A DNA stretch of 64,000 nucleotides from Amphimedon queenslandica (taxonomy: Eukaryota > Porifera > Demospongiae > Haplosclerida > Niphatidae). Both the position numbers and the translations under genes were made by a program. The first letter of the stretch is position 1, and each line of letters starts with the position of its first letter. Positions 21,199 to 32,521 of this stretch are shown piece by piece. The stretch is taken from NCBI RefSeq assembly GCF_000090795.2, contig NW_003546244.1, positions 310,231 to 374,230 on the forward strand. The letters are read 5' to 3'. The notes below the pieces were generated by a model, which was not told the DNA's origin, did no database searches, and saw nothing but the letters and a program-made list of their open reading frames with translations.

Positions 21199-21966
21199 AT
21201 GGCTGATTCTGCCAACATTACTCTTTTGAATTGGAACATCTATGGCCTTAATGCAGGACACCTCAAAGAGAGAACAGAGTACATATGTGATTATATCCTC
21301 TCTCGCTCTCCTACTGTAGTATATCTACAAGAAGTGGTCCATTCAACATGGCCAATGATCACAAGCAAGCTAAAAGAGGACTATGCATGCTACTGTGGCG
21401 TCCCTAGATGTCACTACTTCAATGGTTTGCTGGTTCGTAAATCCTCAGAGATCACGCCACTCTCCGAAAGAGAGGAAGTCGTTGAGTTTCCAACTTCAGG
21501 GATGGGCCGATACCTGATTGGGCTACCAGTCTGTGTCCACGGTAGCAAATTGTACTTTCTTACATCGCACATAGAGAGCCTCGATCAGGACAGAAATATA
21601 ATTGAGAGAAAGAAGCAGATACGGGAGGCACTAAAGATAATGACAGACAAGCATAAAAATGACGGATTTGTCTCTTGTGTCTTTGGAGGTGATCTCAACA
21701 CTAAGGACAATGAAATCTCAGAAATTGGACTACCAGAAGGTGTGGTTGATGTTTGGGAGGCTACAGGCTCCAACTCTAAGGAGAAAAAAACGTGGAACAC
21801 CAATGTACCTGTTGTACGCTGTGACAGAGTTTATTTTTGTCCACAGGAAGGGCCATTAGCACCCAATAGCTTTAGTCTGATTGGTGGGGAGAGATTAAAG
21901 GGCCTGGGCTGTTTCCCTAGTGATCATTTTGGGATTTGGATTGAATTTAAATTGAACAAAAAATAA
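21199..21966 (+). CDS. TDP2-like phosphodiesterase paralogue, intronless
   Basis: A 255-residue, single-exon protein with the same fold and motif order as its neighbour: LLNWNIYGLN, VVYLQEVV, LTSHIESLD, FGGDLNTKDNE, WNTN, CDRVYFCP and CFPSDHFGIW. N13, E45, the GDLN pair and the SDH pair are kept, so the catalytic centre looks intact. However, the aspartate of the TDP2 WNIDGLD motif is tyrosine (Y15), and the WG of SDHWG is FG. It probably arose by inverted duplication of the adjacent TDP2 gene. Both lack introns in an intron-rich region, so a retrocopy origin for one or both is possible. Substrate is uncertain. Confidence -1.
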   Translation: MADSANITLLNWNIYGLNAGHLKERTEYICDYILSRSPTVVYLQEVVHSTWPMITSKLKEDYACYCGVPRCHYFNGLLVRKSSEITPLSEREEVVEFPTSGMGRYLIGLPVCVHGSKLYFLTSHIESLDQDRNIIERKKQIREALKIMTDKHKNDGFVSCVFGGDLNTKDNEISEIGLPEGVVDVWEATGSNSKEKKTWNTNVPVVRCDRVYFCPQEGPLAPNSFSLIGGERLKGLGCFPSDHFGIWIEFKLNKK

Positions 21967-22139
21967 ATTTTATACTTTTTATAGGTTTTTAGTAATAAAT
22001 TTTAGCCACGTGGCAGCACGTGTGCGTGCACGTAGATTTGTACGGAGATAAACGGAAATTTGAATATTTTAATATCCGGATCAATCTCCGTGTCATTGTA
22101 AACAATTTCAGCCCCACCTTTTCTTGACATGTCTTCAAT
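21967..22139 (+). promoter_or_regulatory. Short intergenic region with two CACGTG E-boxes upstream of CCDC177-like gene
   Basis: CACGTG occurs at 22007-22012 and 22017-22022, followed by further GTGCGTGCACG. The spacing to the start codon and the doublet recall the ASZ1/DZIP1 promoter. The factor is unknown; MYC/USF/MITF-type bHLH proteins bind this palindrome. Confidence -1.
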
Positions 22140-24198
22140 ATGGCGAGTTTGAGTGAGGAGAAGATTACTCTTTTCAATTTTGAGCACCCAAAGTTTAAGG
22201 AGACTCGATATGTGCTAACCAGCCCGAGATCTTTACGAGCCTGTGCAAACTTGGGACTAAAAGTACAGCAGCAATCATCATCATGTGACAAATGATGCTA
22301 CTGATTTTTTCATTTTTTTGCAGCCCTCAGAATTGCTGCCTCAGTCATTGGACGAGTTTAGTGTATCAGAGCAAACGAGACCATTAAAAGGCTCTTATTT
22401 GACTGCTGCTTATGAAAACTTTGAGAGAGAAAGAAGGAGTGAGGGATTAATTACCATGCCCATGCATATAAAAATTGCTAATTTTAGCTAAGCTACTGAA
22501 AGCAAGGAAGGAAAGACACAGGATAGCCAGTAACATGCAATCAGACTCAAACGGAGTTTCAAGAAGCATCACTCAGCCTGCACCAGTTGGTTCATCATTA
22601 CTTAAAGACTCGACCGGCAGGGAGTCCGAGTTCTTCCAATTTGTTCAGCACCCACCAGCAACTGCTGCACATTATATACCAGTCAAAGTAATGCAAAAAT
22701 GTAAAATGGTATTTTTTATGTTAATCGTAGGATCAAAAAATACTTAATGGTCTTATGATAAGGAGGGAGCAAGAAGTGAGAGTTATTAATAATTTTATTT
22801 CTATTGTTATTTATCGCTATTATTATTATTATTATTATTATTTATATTATTTTTTATAGTTGTCTGGAGGAATCAACTGTTTGTCTAATTCACTCAAACA
22901 AGAGAGAGCATTATCAAACAAAGAAATATTAGATGAGACGAAACATTTTGTGAGTAAATCTTGATTGTAAAAGTCTTAGCATTGGGCCATTGGGTGGAGT
23001 TTATTTAGCAGGAGATGCTAATTAATTAAAGAGTGAAATTATTTTAATTGCAGAATATAAAAATGAGAAATGCTACCAAGGAGACAGAATTTAAGAAAAA
23101 CAAATCATTCCTTGAGGAAGAGAGCAGGTTTGACTTTAATTATTATAATTATTATTTTTACTCAATGATTATTCTGCTTTTTCAGGCTAAAAGAAGAACG
23201 TTTAAAAGCAATGGTGAGACACAAGGATGAGAAAGCAGAATCCAACATAGAAATGCAGCAAAGCATACGAAGAGATAAAGAAAGATGGAGAAAGTATGCT
23301 TATTAGCTTTGCATGCACACAGCAATTAAAAATTGAGCTATTGATGCTGTGTACTGTGCATGTTTATTATCAAAATGATGTTTTTGTTATGTGAATGTGT
23401 ATTCCTTACTCAATTACCATTAGGAGCTATTGTTATGTATATATGCTTTAGGGAAAAGCAGAGATTGAAGGAGATTCAAGTCAGATTAAAAACAGCAAGC
23501 ATGGCAGCTGAGCTTGAAGACTGGTGTCATCATGTTGACAAACAGAACAGAACTGTACTTTTAAAATCATGTTTTAGTCCGTCTTTAATTTTCTTATACC
23601 TTGTAGAGCATCACTAAAGCATCTGAAGCAAGCCAGAGACAGCTCCTTCAAAAGAAATACCATCTTCAACAGAAGCGACACGAGAAGGAGATGAATCACA
23701 GCAAAGCAATGAAGAAACTAAGCAGGGAGGAAGAAAAAGCCAGAGAGTACAGTGTAAAAGAAATTGCCACTAAGTATGAGAGAATGGATAGCATTGCTAA
23801 GCAAAAAGCTGAAGAACTATCACAAGTAATATATAATAGTTATAGCAATACAAAGTACTTGTTCTCCTCTCCTCTAGTCTCTTATGATTGCACAGCACAC
23901 TGCTCAGCTCCGAGACTCAATTAAAGGAAGCTACTTATCTGCAAAGTAGGTTGTATGCATGCATAACTGAATGAGTATAGATCTAACTTTAATTATTGTG
24001 ATTTTATATGGACATAACATGATCTAATCATAACATATCAGTAGTAATGTGAACTGGTAATTTCTTTATTAATATAGCTTATTTAAGGAAGGAGAGAAAC
24101 ATGCGAGACAGTACACAGCATTAGAGGGAACGAGCAAGAAGAGACTAAGACACAGTTGGGATCCTATTCACCATCAGTCTACTGTTGTACTAGGATAA
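22140..24198 (+). CDS. CCDC177: CCDC177-like coiled-coil protein
   Basis: Eleven exons in continuous phase encode 421 residues: 22140-22262, 22324-22438, 22488-22687, 22731-22775, 22860-22949, 23054-23127, 23186-23293, 23452-23554, 23607-23825, 23878-23945 and 24078-24198. The N-terminus has LFNFEHPKF, then RYVLTSPRSLRACANLGLK, SELLP and a YENFERERR segment leading into KLLKARKERHRIA. This follows vertebrate CCDC177 (LFNFDCPEA, RYVLTSPRSLEACAR, ELLP). From about residue 150 the chain is Lys/Glu/Arg/Gln-rich and predicted coiled coil to near the end. No catalytic motif is present. The biological role of the family is poorly known. The gene converges with the LYR gene, with only 113 bp between stop codons. 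Confidence -1.
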
Positions 24199-24311
24199 AT
24201 GATCTCTATATCACGCCTCCAAAATCATTCGTAACAAAATGCTGTAATTTCTAAACAAAGAACAAAAATAATTATGTGTATTAATGTATTATAAAGTATT
24301 TTAGAAAAAAA

Positions 24312-24542
24312 TTAATAACTAAAAAAATTATTATTATTATAGTTATAAATTGTAATGTTTGCCACGCCTACTTTTATGTCGCGAAGGGATCTTTTCCCTC
24401 TATCTTCTTTTGCCTTTTGGAATTCATTTCTCAACCTCATCTTGTAGAAGCTCTTGTCCGTGTAAACAAGCTTGTCGGCATGACGAAGGGATTGGCGGTA
24501 AAGCTTTAACACTAATTCTCTGGAAGAAGGAACGGTAGCCAT
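24312..24542 (-). CDS. LYR-motif microprotein resembling the MIEF1 upstream-ORF product (L0R8F8)
   Basis: A 76-residue protein from MATVPSSRELVLKLYRQ. The pattern SRELVLKLYR, about 10 residues, then YTDKSFYKMRLRNEFQKAKE is that of the mammalian MIEF1 microprotein (SREAVLSLYR, YTDRDFYFASIRREF). LYR proteins bind acylated mitochondrial acyl carrier protein; L0R8F8 sits with MALSU1 on assembling mitochondrial large ribosomal subunits. The ATG at 24542 is chosen because it fits the family start; the frame stays open upstream to 24629 (MSGSSKGGGG). The last residues (NYNNNNFFSY) come from AT-rich sequence, and a GTAGGC donor at about 24374 could splice them away. No MiD51-like cytosolic domain follows on this strand, so the gene stands alone here. 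Confidence -1.
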   Translation of the reverse strand: MATVPSSRELVLKLYRQSLRHADKLVYTDKSFYKMRLRNEFQKAKEDRGKRSLRDIKVGVANITIYNYNNNNFFSY

Positions 24543-24848
24543 GCTGTTAATTAGACAGCGGTACGCCCCCACGTGCTGCTCTTCTCCGCCCCCTCCCTTT
24601 GATGACCCCGACATTTTTGGTAAAAACAAGAAAAGAGAGGGAGCTAACGAGCTGTTTTGTTTTCTTTTGTAGAGCTACCAGCTGAGAACTAGACTAGCAA
24701 CTCCACTTTTATTGCCGACTGTAGCACTCTAAACCTTATCCTCTTTTATCTCCATTGTTTCCAGCTGTAAAGGTTTGTATTGTCATCATTTGCCAATGTT
24801 TTATGCCTGCTTCCTCTCTGCAGGCTTATCTATCACCCACTGCCAACA
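24543..24848. promoter_or_regulatory. Divergent promoter of LYR gene and MYO1D, with a candidate 5' UTR intron
   Basis: CACGTG lies at 24570-24575, 28 bp before the LYR start. On the + strand a GTTTGT donor at 24773 and CTCTGCAG acceptor ending at 24823 define a probable 51-bp 5' UTR intron of MYO1D. Without splicing, an in-frame ATG at 24780 would extend the protein, but those residues do not resemble myosin. Confidence -1.
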
Positions 24849-26130
24849 ATGGCTGGCTATAATGCTGAAGAAGTGGGCAAGAACGATTTCGTTCTCCTCG
24901 ATGACATCTCAATGTCTACCTTCATGAACAACCTCCAGTTACGCTTCAAGAAAGGAAAGATATACACTTACATTGGTGAAGTAGTCGTGTCCGTGAATCC
25001 TTATCGCCCGATGAACATATACGACAGACAGTACATACAGGATTACAAAGGGAGAGAGATGTACGAGAGGGAGCCGCACATATTCGCCCTCTCTGATGCC
25101 GTCTATCGTAACATGAAGAGAACAGGGCACAACAGCTGTATTGTCATATCAGGTATGATGTGGACATGGAGGGAGGGAGGGACTATTGATGATGATAATA
25201 ATTACTACATGGGAGTACTAAAGTGGTATCTTTATCAATATTTATTTTGCTATTTTGCATACTTTTTGTCTTGTCTTTGGTACTTGTTTTTTATGTGTAT
25301 GGTCTTTCTTTGCCCCTCCTGTTGTTTATGTGTAGCTTCCATCAGCTTTCATGTATACATATAATTTCTCCTTCCTCCAGTCACATACTTTGTATGCTTT
25401 CTCTCTCTTTCTTATACTAATAATTAGCATTCACATATACACTCATTATTTTGTATGCACATACAATCCAGTCTCACTCTCATGTGGTCAAACACTTACC
25501 ATTCCCTCATTGGCTTCTTATCCTAATAGTAAGCCAACACCTCATACTGCCTGGCTAATGTCCCATGTAGCTTTCTTACCTATTTTAGTCATATCTCTAT
25601 AGCCACACGTACTTCATGATTTTGCGTTTAATAATGTACACGTCTCCATGATCCTGTTCATGCCCAGCTGTTTCTTGTTTGTCCTCTCCCGCCTATTAGC
25701 CTAGTCTCAATATGGAGGGGAGGTATGCATGTACATGTAATTATATGACCCACAAGTCTTAAATTGGCATTTTATTCAATTTATACCATTTGTTTGCTTG
25801 TTAGTGCATGTAATGATGCAATAAAGTACTTGTAAGTAAATGCTCATAATTGTCTCTGCTATATTTATTGTTTGATGATAAAGCACACCCATTTTCCTAT
25901 GTACTGCACATGTACTATGGAGTTGTAGCCATATTCTATCTTGCCAAGTTCCTGTGGTTTGGAGTAAATTATTGTAAAAATGAGAGAAAGTTAGGAAGTT
26001 ATGCTGTGCACCTGTTGTCCCAATGTTTTTGATGTGTTCAGACACAAATTCACACCAAACTGTTGTTGTTATTATTTATTGTTGTTTATATTTCTCTTGT
26101 CAGTTGAGAGAAGAGGGGAGTTTTAGATAT

Positions 26131-26211
<81 letters not shown>

Positions 26212-26277
26212 CTCCCTCTCTCTCTCTCTCTCTCCCTCCCTCTCTCTTTCTCTCCCTCCCTCTCTCTCTCTCTCTCT

Positions 26278-26314
<37 letters not shown>

Positions 26315-29300
26315 TCTCTCCTCTCTCTCTGTATTTGTGTGTGTGTGTGTTTGTTGGTAAGGGAGTAAGGAGAGAGTAAGGGATTAAGTTATTCTCACTG
26401 GTGTTATTTTGTATGTGTGGGATTTCTCCCCTTGATGACATGATCTGCTCCTTAGGTAAAACTAATGTATGCATCATGACCATTTCCCTCCATCTTCTCC
26501 TATTCTTATATTACCACTCCTTTTCTCTCTTTAGGTGAAAGTGGTGCTGGAAAGACAGAGGCTAGCAAGATTATTATGCGTTATATATGCGAGATAACAA
26601 ATCGCTCTCAAAGAGCTGAAATTGAAAGGTATGGAGCTATAGTAACATGTTATTTTATTGTAAATTTACTTATTGTGCATGCATGTATACACATGTATAT
26701 ATACACACATAGCTGACTATGCATGCACTTTGATAACCTACAACATCTTTATATTTATTTGTGTGATTTTTATACTATAATGGAATATTAAATTATGTGT
26801 AAAATATGTAACGTATTATCTTGCTTTAATCAAAATTAGTAATTGTAATGACACATGATAGCAATATCTTACAATAATTAGGAGTATGTGAGTATAGCAA
26901 TGCATGATAACGTTACTCCTCTGTATTCTCATTCCTCTCAGAGTCACTAACATGCTGATAAGGTCCAATCAGATCATGGAAGCGTTTGGTAATGCTAAGA
27001 CAAACAGGAACGATAACTCGTCTCGATTCGGAAAGTACATGGACATCAATTTTGACTTCAAAGGCGACCCGACCGGCGGCCATATTGAAAACTATCTCCT
27101 CGAGAAGGTAAAATTTTTATGCAAAATTGAGACTTGACAATCATTAAAAATTATATTGCTTTATTTATATTATAGTCTCGCGTCATCCACCAGCAGTTGG
27201 GAGAGAGAAACTTTCACATTTTCTATCAGTTAATATCTGGTGCCGCCCCCGCACAATTAACAACCCTCTCCTTGTTGAAAGATCCCAAATGTTATCACTA
27301 CATTAATCAGGGTGACGCCCACAAAGTAATGAATTTTTATTTATTTATTGATTTATTTATTTCTTGATTTATTTATTCATTTTGTTGTTGTTAGGTTGAC
27401 TCGTTGAATGATAAGAAGGATTTTGATAATGTCCGTAATGCTCTGAAGATTCTTGGTCTTACGGTGAACGAGATTGAAACCATCTGGAAACTGATAGCAT
27501 CAATACTCCATCTTGTAAGGAAATTCATGAAAGAAATATACCATATAGCAGGAAATTTTGGATGGAGTAAAATTTGGCGAATTGCTAAATTTTAGGTGAT
27601 TGGCGGATTTTAATTTGGTGAATTTGTGGCCACATGCCATTGAGCATGCGTATAATGGCTCAAAATAGCAGCTAGGTTTTTATTATGGCAAATTACTATC
27701 ACTATCAAAATGCCATTTTACCAAATTTAATTCCATCCAAAATTTCCCACTATCCGGTAATATATACATCATGTACCAGTTATATTTCTGTGGTTAAATA
27801 TTTTTGCAAATCTTGCATGAGGGCTGGCAATGAAGATGCAGATTTTATGATTATAATTTTTGCAACATGCATGTACAATGTAGCTAAAAATGTGAAATTT
27901 GAAAAAAAATATTTTGCCAGTATATATACACGTAAATATTCAAAGTTACTTTTATATACTGTACTATTATTCATACATATGTATATCTGAAATAGGGCAA
28001 TCTCCAGTTTCGTGATGAGGATATTGATGGTGTTGAAGGTGCTGTCATTACTTCCCCCGACCTGGTCCAGACCATATCCAGCCTCCTAGCTGTCGACCCA
28101 CAGAACCTTGAAGGAGCCCTGGTCTCTCGTGTCATTGCTAGTCGTATGGAGGTCGTGTCTAAGAGACACTCTTCTGATCAAGCTTATTATAGCAGAGATG
28201 CATTTGCTAAGGTACTCATTACTCATAAATAAATGTATGTATACCATAGAAGGGAAATATTTGAAGGTGACTTTAATTTTACAATGACAGGAAAAATAAA
28301 ATTAAAAATTAACCAGTTAAATTTATTTATACATGTACATGTAGTTGCTCACGTGTAAATTGTAAAATTGAAGATTTAAAAATTAAATAATAAATGCAGT
28401 AAAATATATTCCACTTCTATGGTATAATAAGGTACACTTGAGCCAAGGTAGCCATTTTCGAAGGTAGCCATCTTGATAGTTTACTGAGCATGAACAATAG
28501 AAGATAAAGCACTACACATAAATGTATTGTATGTATATGTACATGTACATGTTCGTCTATATAATTGTGTATTAAATTATTATTGTTATTCTGTTCTAGG
28601 CAATGTACGATCGTCTCTTCACATGGATAGTCCGTTACATTAATGACAAACTTGGCGTCAATATAACTCGGAAGCACGACAGCACTGTCATTGGAGTCCT
28701 TGATATTTACGGGTTTGAGATATTTGATAATAATTCCTTTGAGCAGCTTTGCATTAATTATTGTAATGAGAAGCTCCAGCAGCTCTTTATTGAGTTGGTC
28801 CTCAAGCAAGAGCAGGAGGAGTACAAGAGGGAAGGGATCGAGTGGGTCCATGTAAGTTCTGATTGAGAATGAGGACAGTTTTATGAGTTAGTGTGTTAAA
28901 AAGACTTTTATAATTGTACTTGTAGCTTGAAAAATTTTGATTGGAATCAGCTCAAACTTTTTACGTAGCATAAGGACATTATTATGTATCAGAAAATGTA
29001 ATAGAATTATGGGGTGATTTTTGAGTCATATTTTGGAGAAAACCATGGGCTATAGTACGTGGTATTTTTCAGATTTTGGCTCGTTTTTTTAAATGGCCGT
29101 AACTTGAAAAATTTAAGTTGGAATCAGCTCAAACTTTCTACATGTCATAAGGACATTAATATGTATCAAAAAATGTAATAAAAATTGGGGGCTGATTTTG
29201 GAGCCATTTTTTAGAAAAAAACCATGGGCTATAGTACAGGGTATTTTTCAGATTTTGGCTCGTTTTTTAAAATGGCCGTAACTTGAAAAATTTAAGTTGG

Positions 29301-31593
29301 AATCAGCTCAAACTTTCTACATGTCATAAGGACATTAATATGTATCAAAAAATGTAATAAAAATTGGGGGGTGATTTTGGAGCCATTTTTTAGAAAAAAA
29401 CCATGGGCTATAGTACAGGGTATTTTTCAGATTTTGGCTCGTTTTTTAAAATGGCCGTAACTTGAAAAATTTAAGTCGGAATCAGCTCAAACTTTCTACA
29501 TAGCATAAGGACATCAATATGTATCAAAAAATGTAATAAAAATTGAGGGTGATTTCGGAGCCATTTTTTGGAAAAAACCATGGGCTATAGTACAGGGTAT
29601 TTTTCAGATTTTGGCTCTTTTTTTTAAATGGTCGTAACTCGAAAAATTTAAGTCGGAATCAGCTCAAACTTTCTACATAGCATAAGGACATCAATATGTA
29701 TCAGAAAATGTAATAAAAATTGAGGGTGATTTTGGAGCCATTTTTTAGAAAAAACCATGGGCTATAGTACAGGAAATTGAAAAAGTTCTGATGGAATTAG
29801 GCTCTAGTATCCCAGCATCAATAATATGCATGTAGTAATTAAAGTTTGATGTGTTTTTGATCATATCTCTTAGCTGATAATTACAAGTTATTCTCTTTTT
29901 ATAGATTGAATATTTCAATAATAAAATCATTTGTGACTTGGTTGAACAGCCTCACTCTGGCATTATTGCTTTACTAGATGAAGCTTGCTTTATGGTTGGA
30001 ACTGTCACAGACAAAGTAAGAAACGAAATAAAATAGAATTAAAAATAATGTATCGAAACACTTTATACATGTACATGTATGCATGCTGTGATAATAATTT
30101 TTTAATAATTATATTATTTTTATTATTCATTTAGCATTTTCTTCATGCCATGGATGAAAAGTACAAATCTCATGAACACTACAGTTCAAGACAAGTATGC
30201 ACATATATACATGTATATTATCATCCTGTCTTCTGTCTTTCTCCCTTTCCCTCCCTCCCTCCCTCCCTCCCTCTCTCCCTCCCTCCCTCCCTCCCTCCCT
30301 CCCTTCCTCCCTCTCTCTCTCCCCATCTCTCCCTCCCTCCCTCCCTCCCTCCCTCCCTCCCTCCCTCCCTCCCTCCCTCCCTCCCTCCCTCCCTCTCTCC
30401 CTCTCCCTCCCCCTCTCTCCCTCCCTCTCTCCCTCCCTCCCTCTCTCCTCCTCTCAGGTCAATCCTACTAATAAAGAGCTACAGAGAGATGAGCAGTTCC
30501 TGATAAAGCATTATGCCGGTAATGTCACCTACACCATCACTGCCTTCATTGATAAGAACAAGGATCCTGTCTTCCAGGACTTCAAGCGTCTTCTATATAA
30601 CAGGTTAGCTTGATTTTATTGCATTTATTTATTATATTTTATTTTATTTATTTATTTTATTTTATTAATTTTTTTATTTTATTTTATTTTTCATCACTTT
30701 ATTTATTTTTTACAATTGAGTGCGAGGGTGTGTAATTATTATATTATTCTTAGCAGGATTTTAAAATTATATTTTCTTTCTCTCGCCCACTCATCAGTTG
30801 TGTATTTATTCTCTCATTATTTACTGATAATAATGTTTTTATTTTATTTTAATTTTATTTTTGATTCCATTTAAGAGCTTGGGCCAACTTTGGCCGAATT
30901 GACTACATGTACAACATAGCTCCTGCGGCTTATAAAAAACATTTTATTGTTAAAATAAAATTATAGAATTGTGGTAGAAGTAGGAGAACATTAGTCTTCA
31001 CTACATTATTATTTATTTATTTAAACTAAAAGTCTAACTGTTATAAGTAATCTAATCTTCATTGAAAGTGGGTCTGGTCACAATGTCTCCAGGTTAAGAA
31101 AGCAGATAAACAATCTACATTTACAATCATCACATTGATGTGAATTCCTTCCAAGTTCTGAGCTGTAATTTGTATAAGTATTGGCATCATGTGTTTCATT
31201 GCTTCAAGGTTTACTGTATCTTATAAGGACATGCTTAATTGCTTATAGGCTTGCCCATTAATGCTTTACATACATCTCTATGGTCATGATTATTAAATTG
31301 ATGTACACTGTATATGTAAGTGAAAATAAATTTCCTTTATTTGGGAGCTACTGATTGTATAAACAATTAAATGTACGTTATGCATGTACATGTAGATGCA
31401 GTACATGTCGAAAGTACATGTACATGTAACTCATGCATGTATTGTTATTGTTGTTAGTATTTTTGTTTCATTTTGGAATTAATATTAAACACTATTGCAT
31501 TGTTGGTATCACGCTTACAGTATACCCTTTATCATTTTTATGATAATTCCCAATTTTTCAGTTATGACAGTTATTATTATTATTTATTTATTA

Positions 31594-31632
<39 letters not shown>

Positions 31633-32162
31633 TATTAGTAAGCATGCTATATTGCGTGACATGTGGCCAGAGGGGTCCCAGGCTGTTACCGAGGTAACCA
31701 AACGACCAAAGTCAACCGGAACCATCTTTAAAGAATCAATGATAGCCCTCGTGGCTAATCTGAAGACTAAAGTGAGAAAAATCAAATAAATTAATATTTA
31801 TTTTTAAAAATATATTGGTGTGCACGTATGTACATGACATGTATTATGTATCATGGTTATACTGTTATTACTGTAGGATCCATTCTATGTTCGTTGCATC
31901 AAACCAAATGAGTTAAAGTCGCCAGTTGCATTCAATGTTGAGAGAGTGAGGCATCAAGTAAGACAAACCACTGCCCACATGCCATTATTAAAAACACTAT
32001 GTACGTGTTTTTGCTCCAGGTCAGTTATCTCGGTTTGTTGGAGAATGTTCGTGTGAGAAGAGCTGGTTTTGCTAATAGACAACCTTACGAGAGATTTGTG
32101 GGACGGTAAATTAATGAAATATTTTTTCCTCTCCCCCTCTCTCCTTCCATCTCTTGTTTTCC

Positions 32163-32193
<31 letters not shown>

Positions 32194-32486
32194 CCTTTCA
32201 TCTCTCCTTTACATAATAAATAATGTTTGGTGTATCTCTATAGCTATAAAGTACTGAGTCCAGCAACATGGCCGTCCTACAATGGCTCCATCCAGCAAGC
32301 CACTGCTGCTATATTGGATCAGGTCAAGCTTGCTTACTACACCCGAGCTACCAAAGACCAAGATATTCATACGCAGCCCTCAGACCCTAACTAGCCTGGA
32401 GAGAAGGAGGCTTGATGCCATACCAAGGATAGTTGTCATCCTCCAAAAGGTAATAATTAAGAAATAAAAGTAATATTAGTAGCACC

Positions 32487-32521
<35 letters not shown>

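Noticed and set aside
24780-24848. Upstream in-frame start for MYO1D
   Set aside because: A GT donor and CTCTGCAG acceptor mark this as a 5' UTR intron, and [11 protein letters not shown] fits the family start.
26023-26483. Long ORFs on both strands over the CT tract (Ser-Leu and Arg-Glu repeats)
   Set aside because: They are translations of a dinucleotide microsatellite inside MYO1D intron 1.
30145-30613. Three overlapping Pro-Ser-Leu ORFs
   Set aside because: CCCT repeat read in three frames; only the end of one ([14 protein letters not shown] onward) is MYO1D exon 10.
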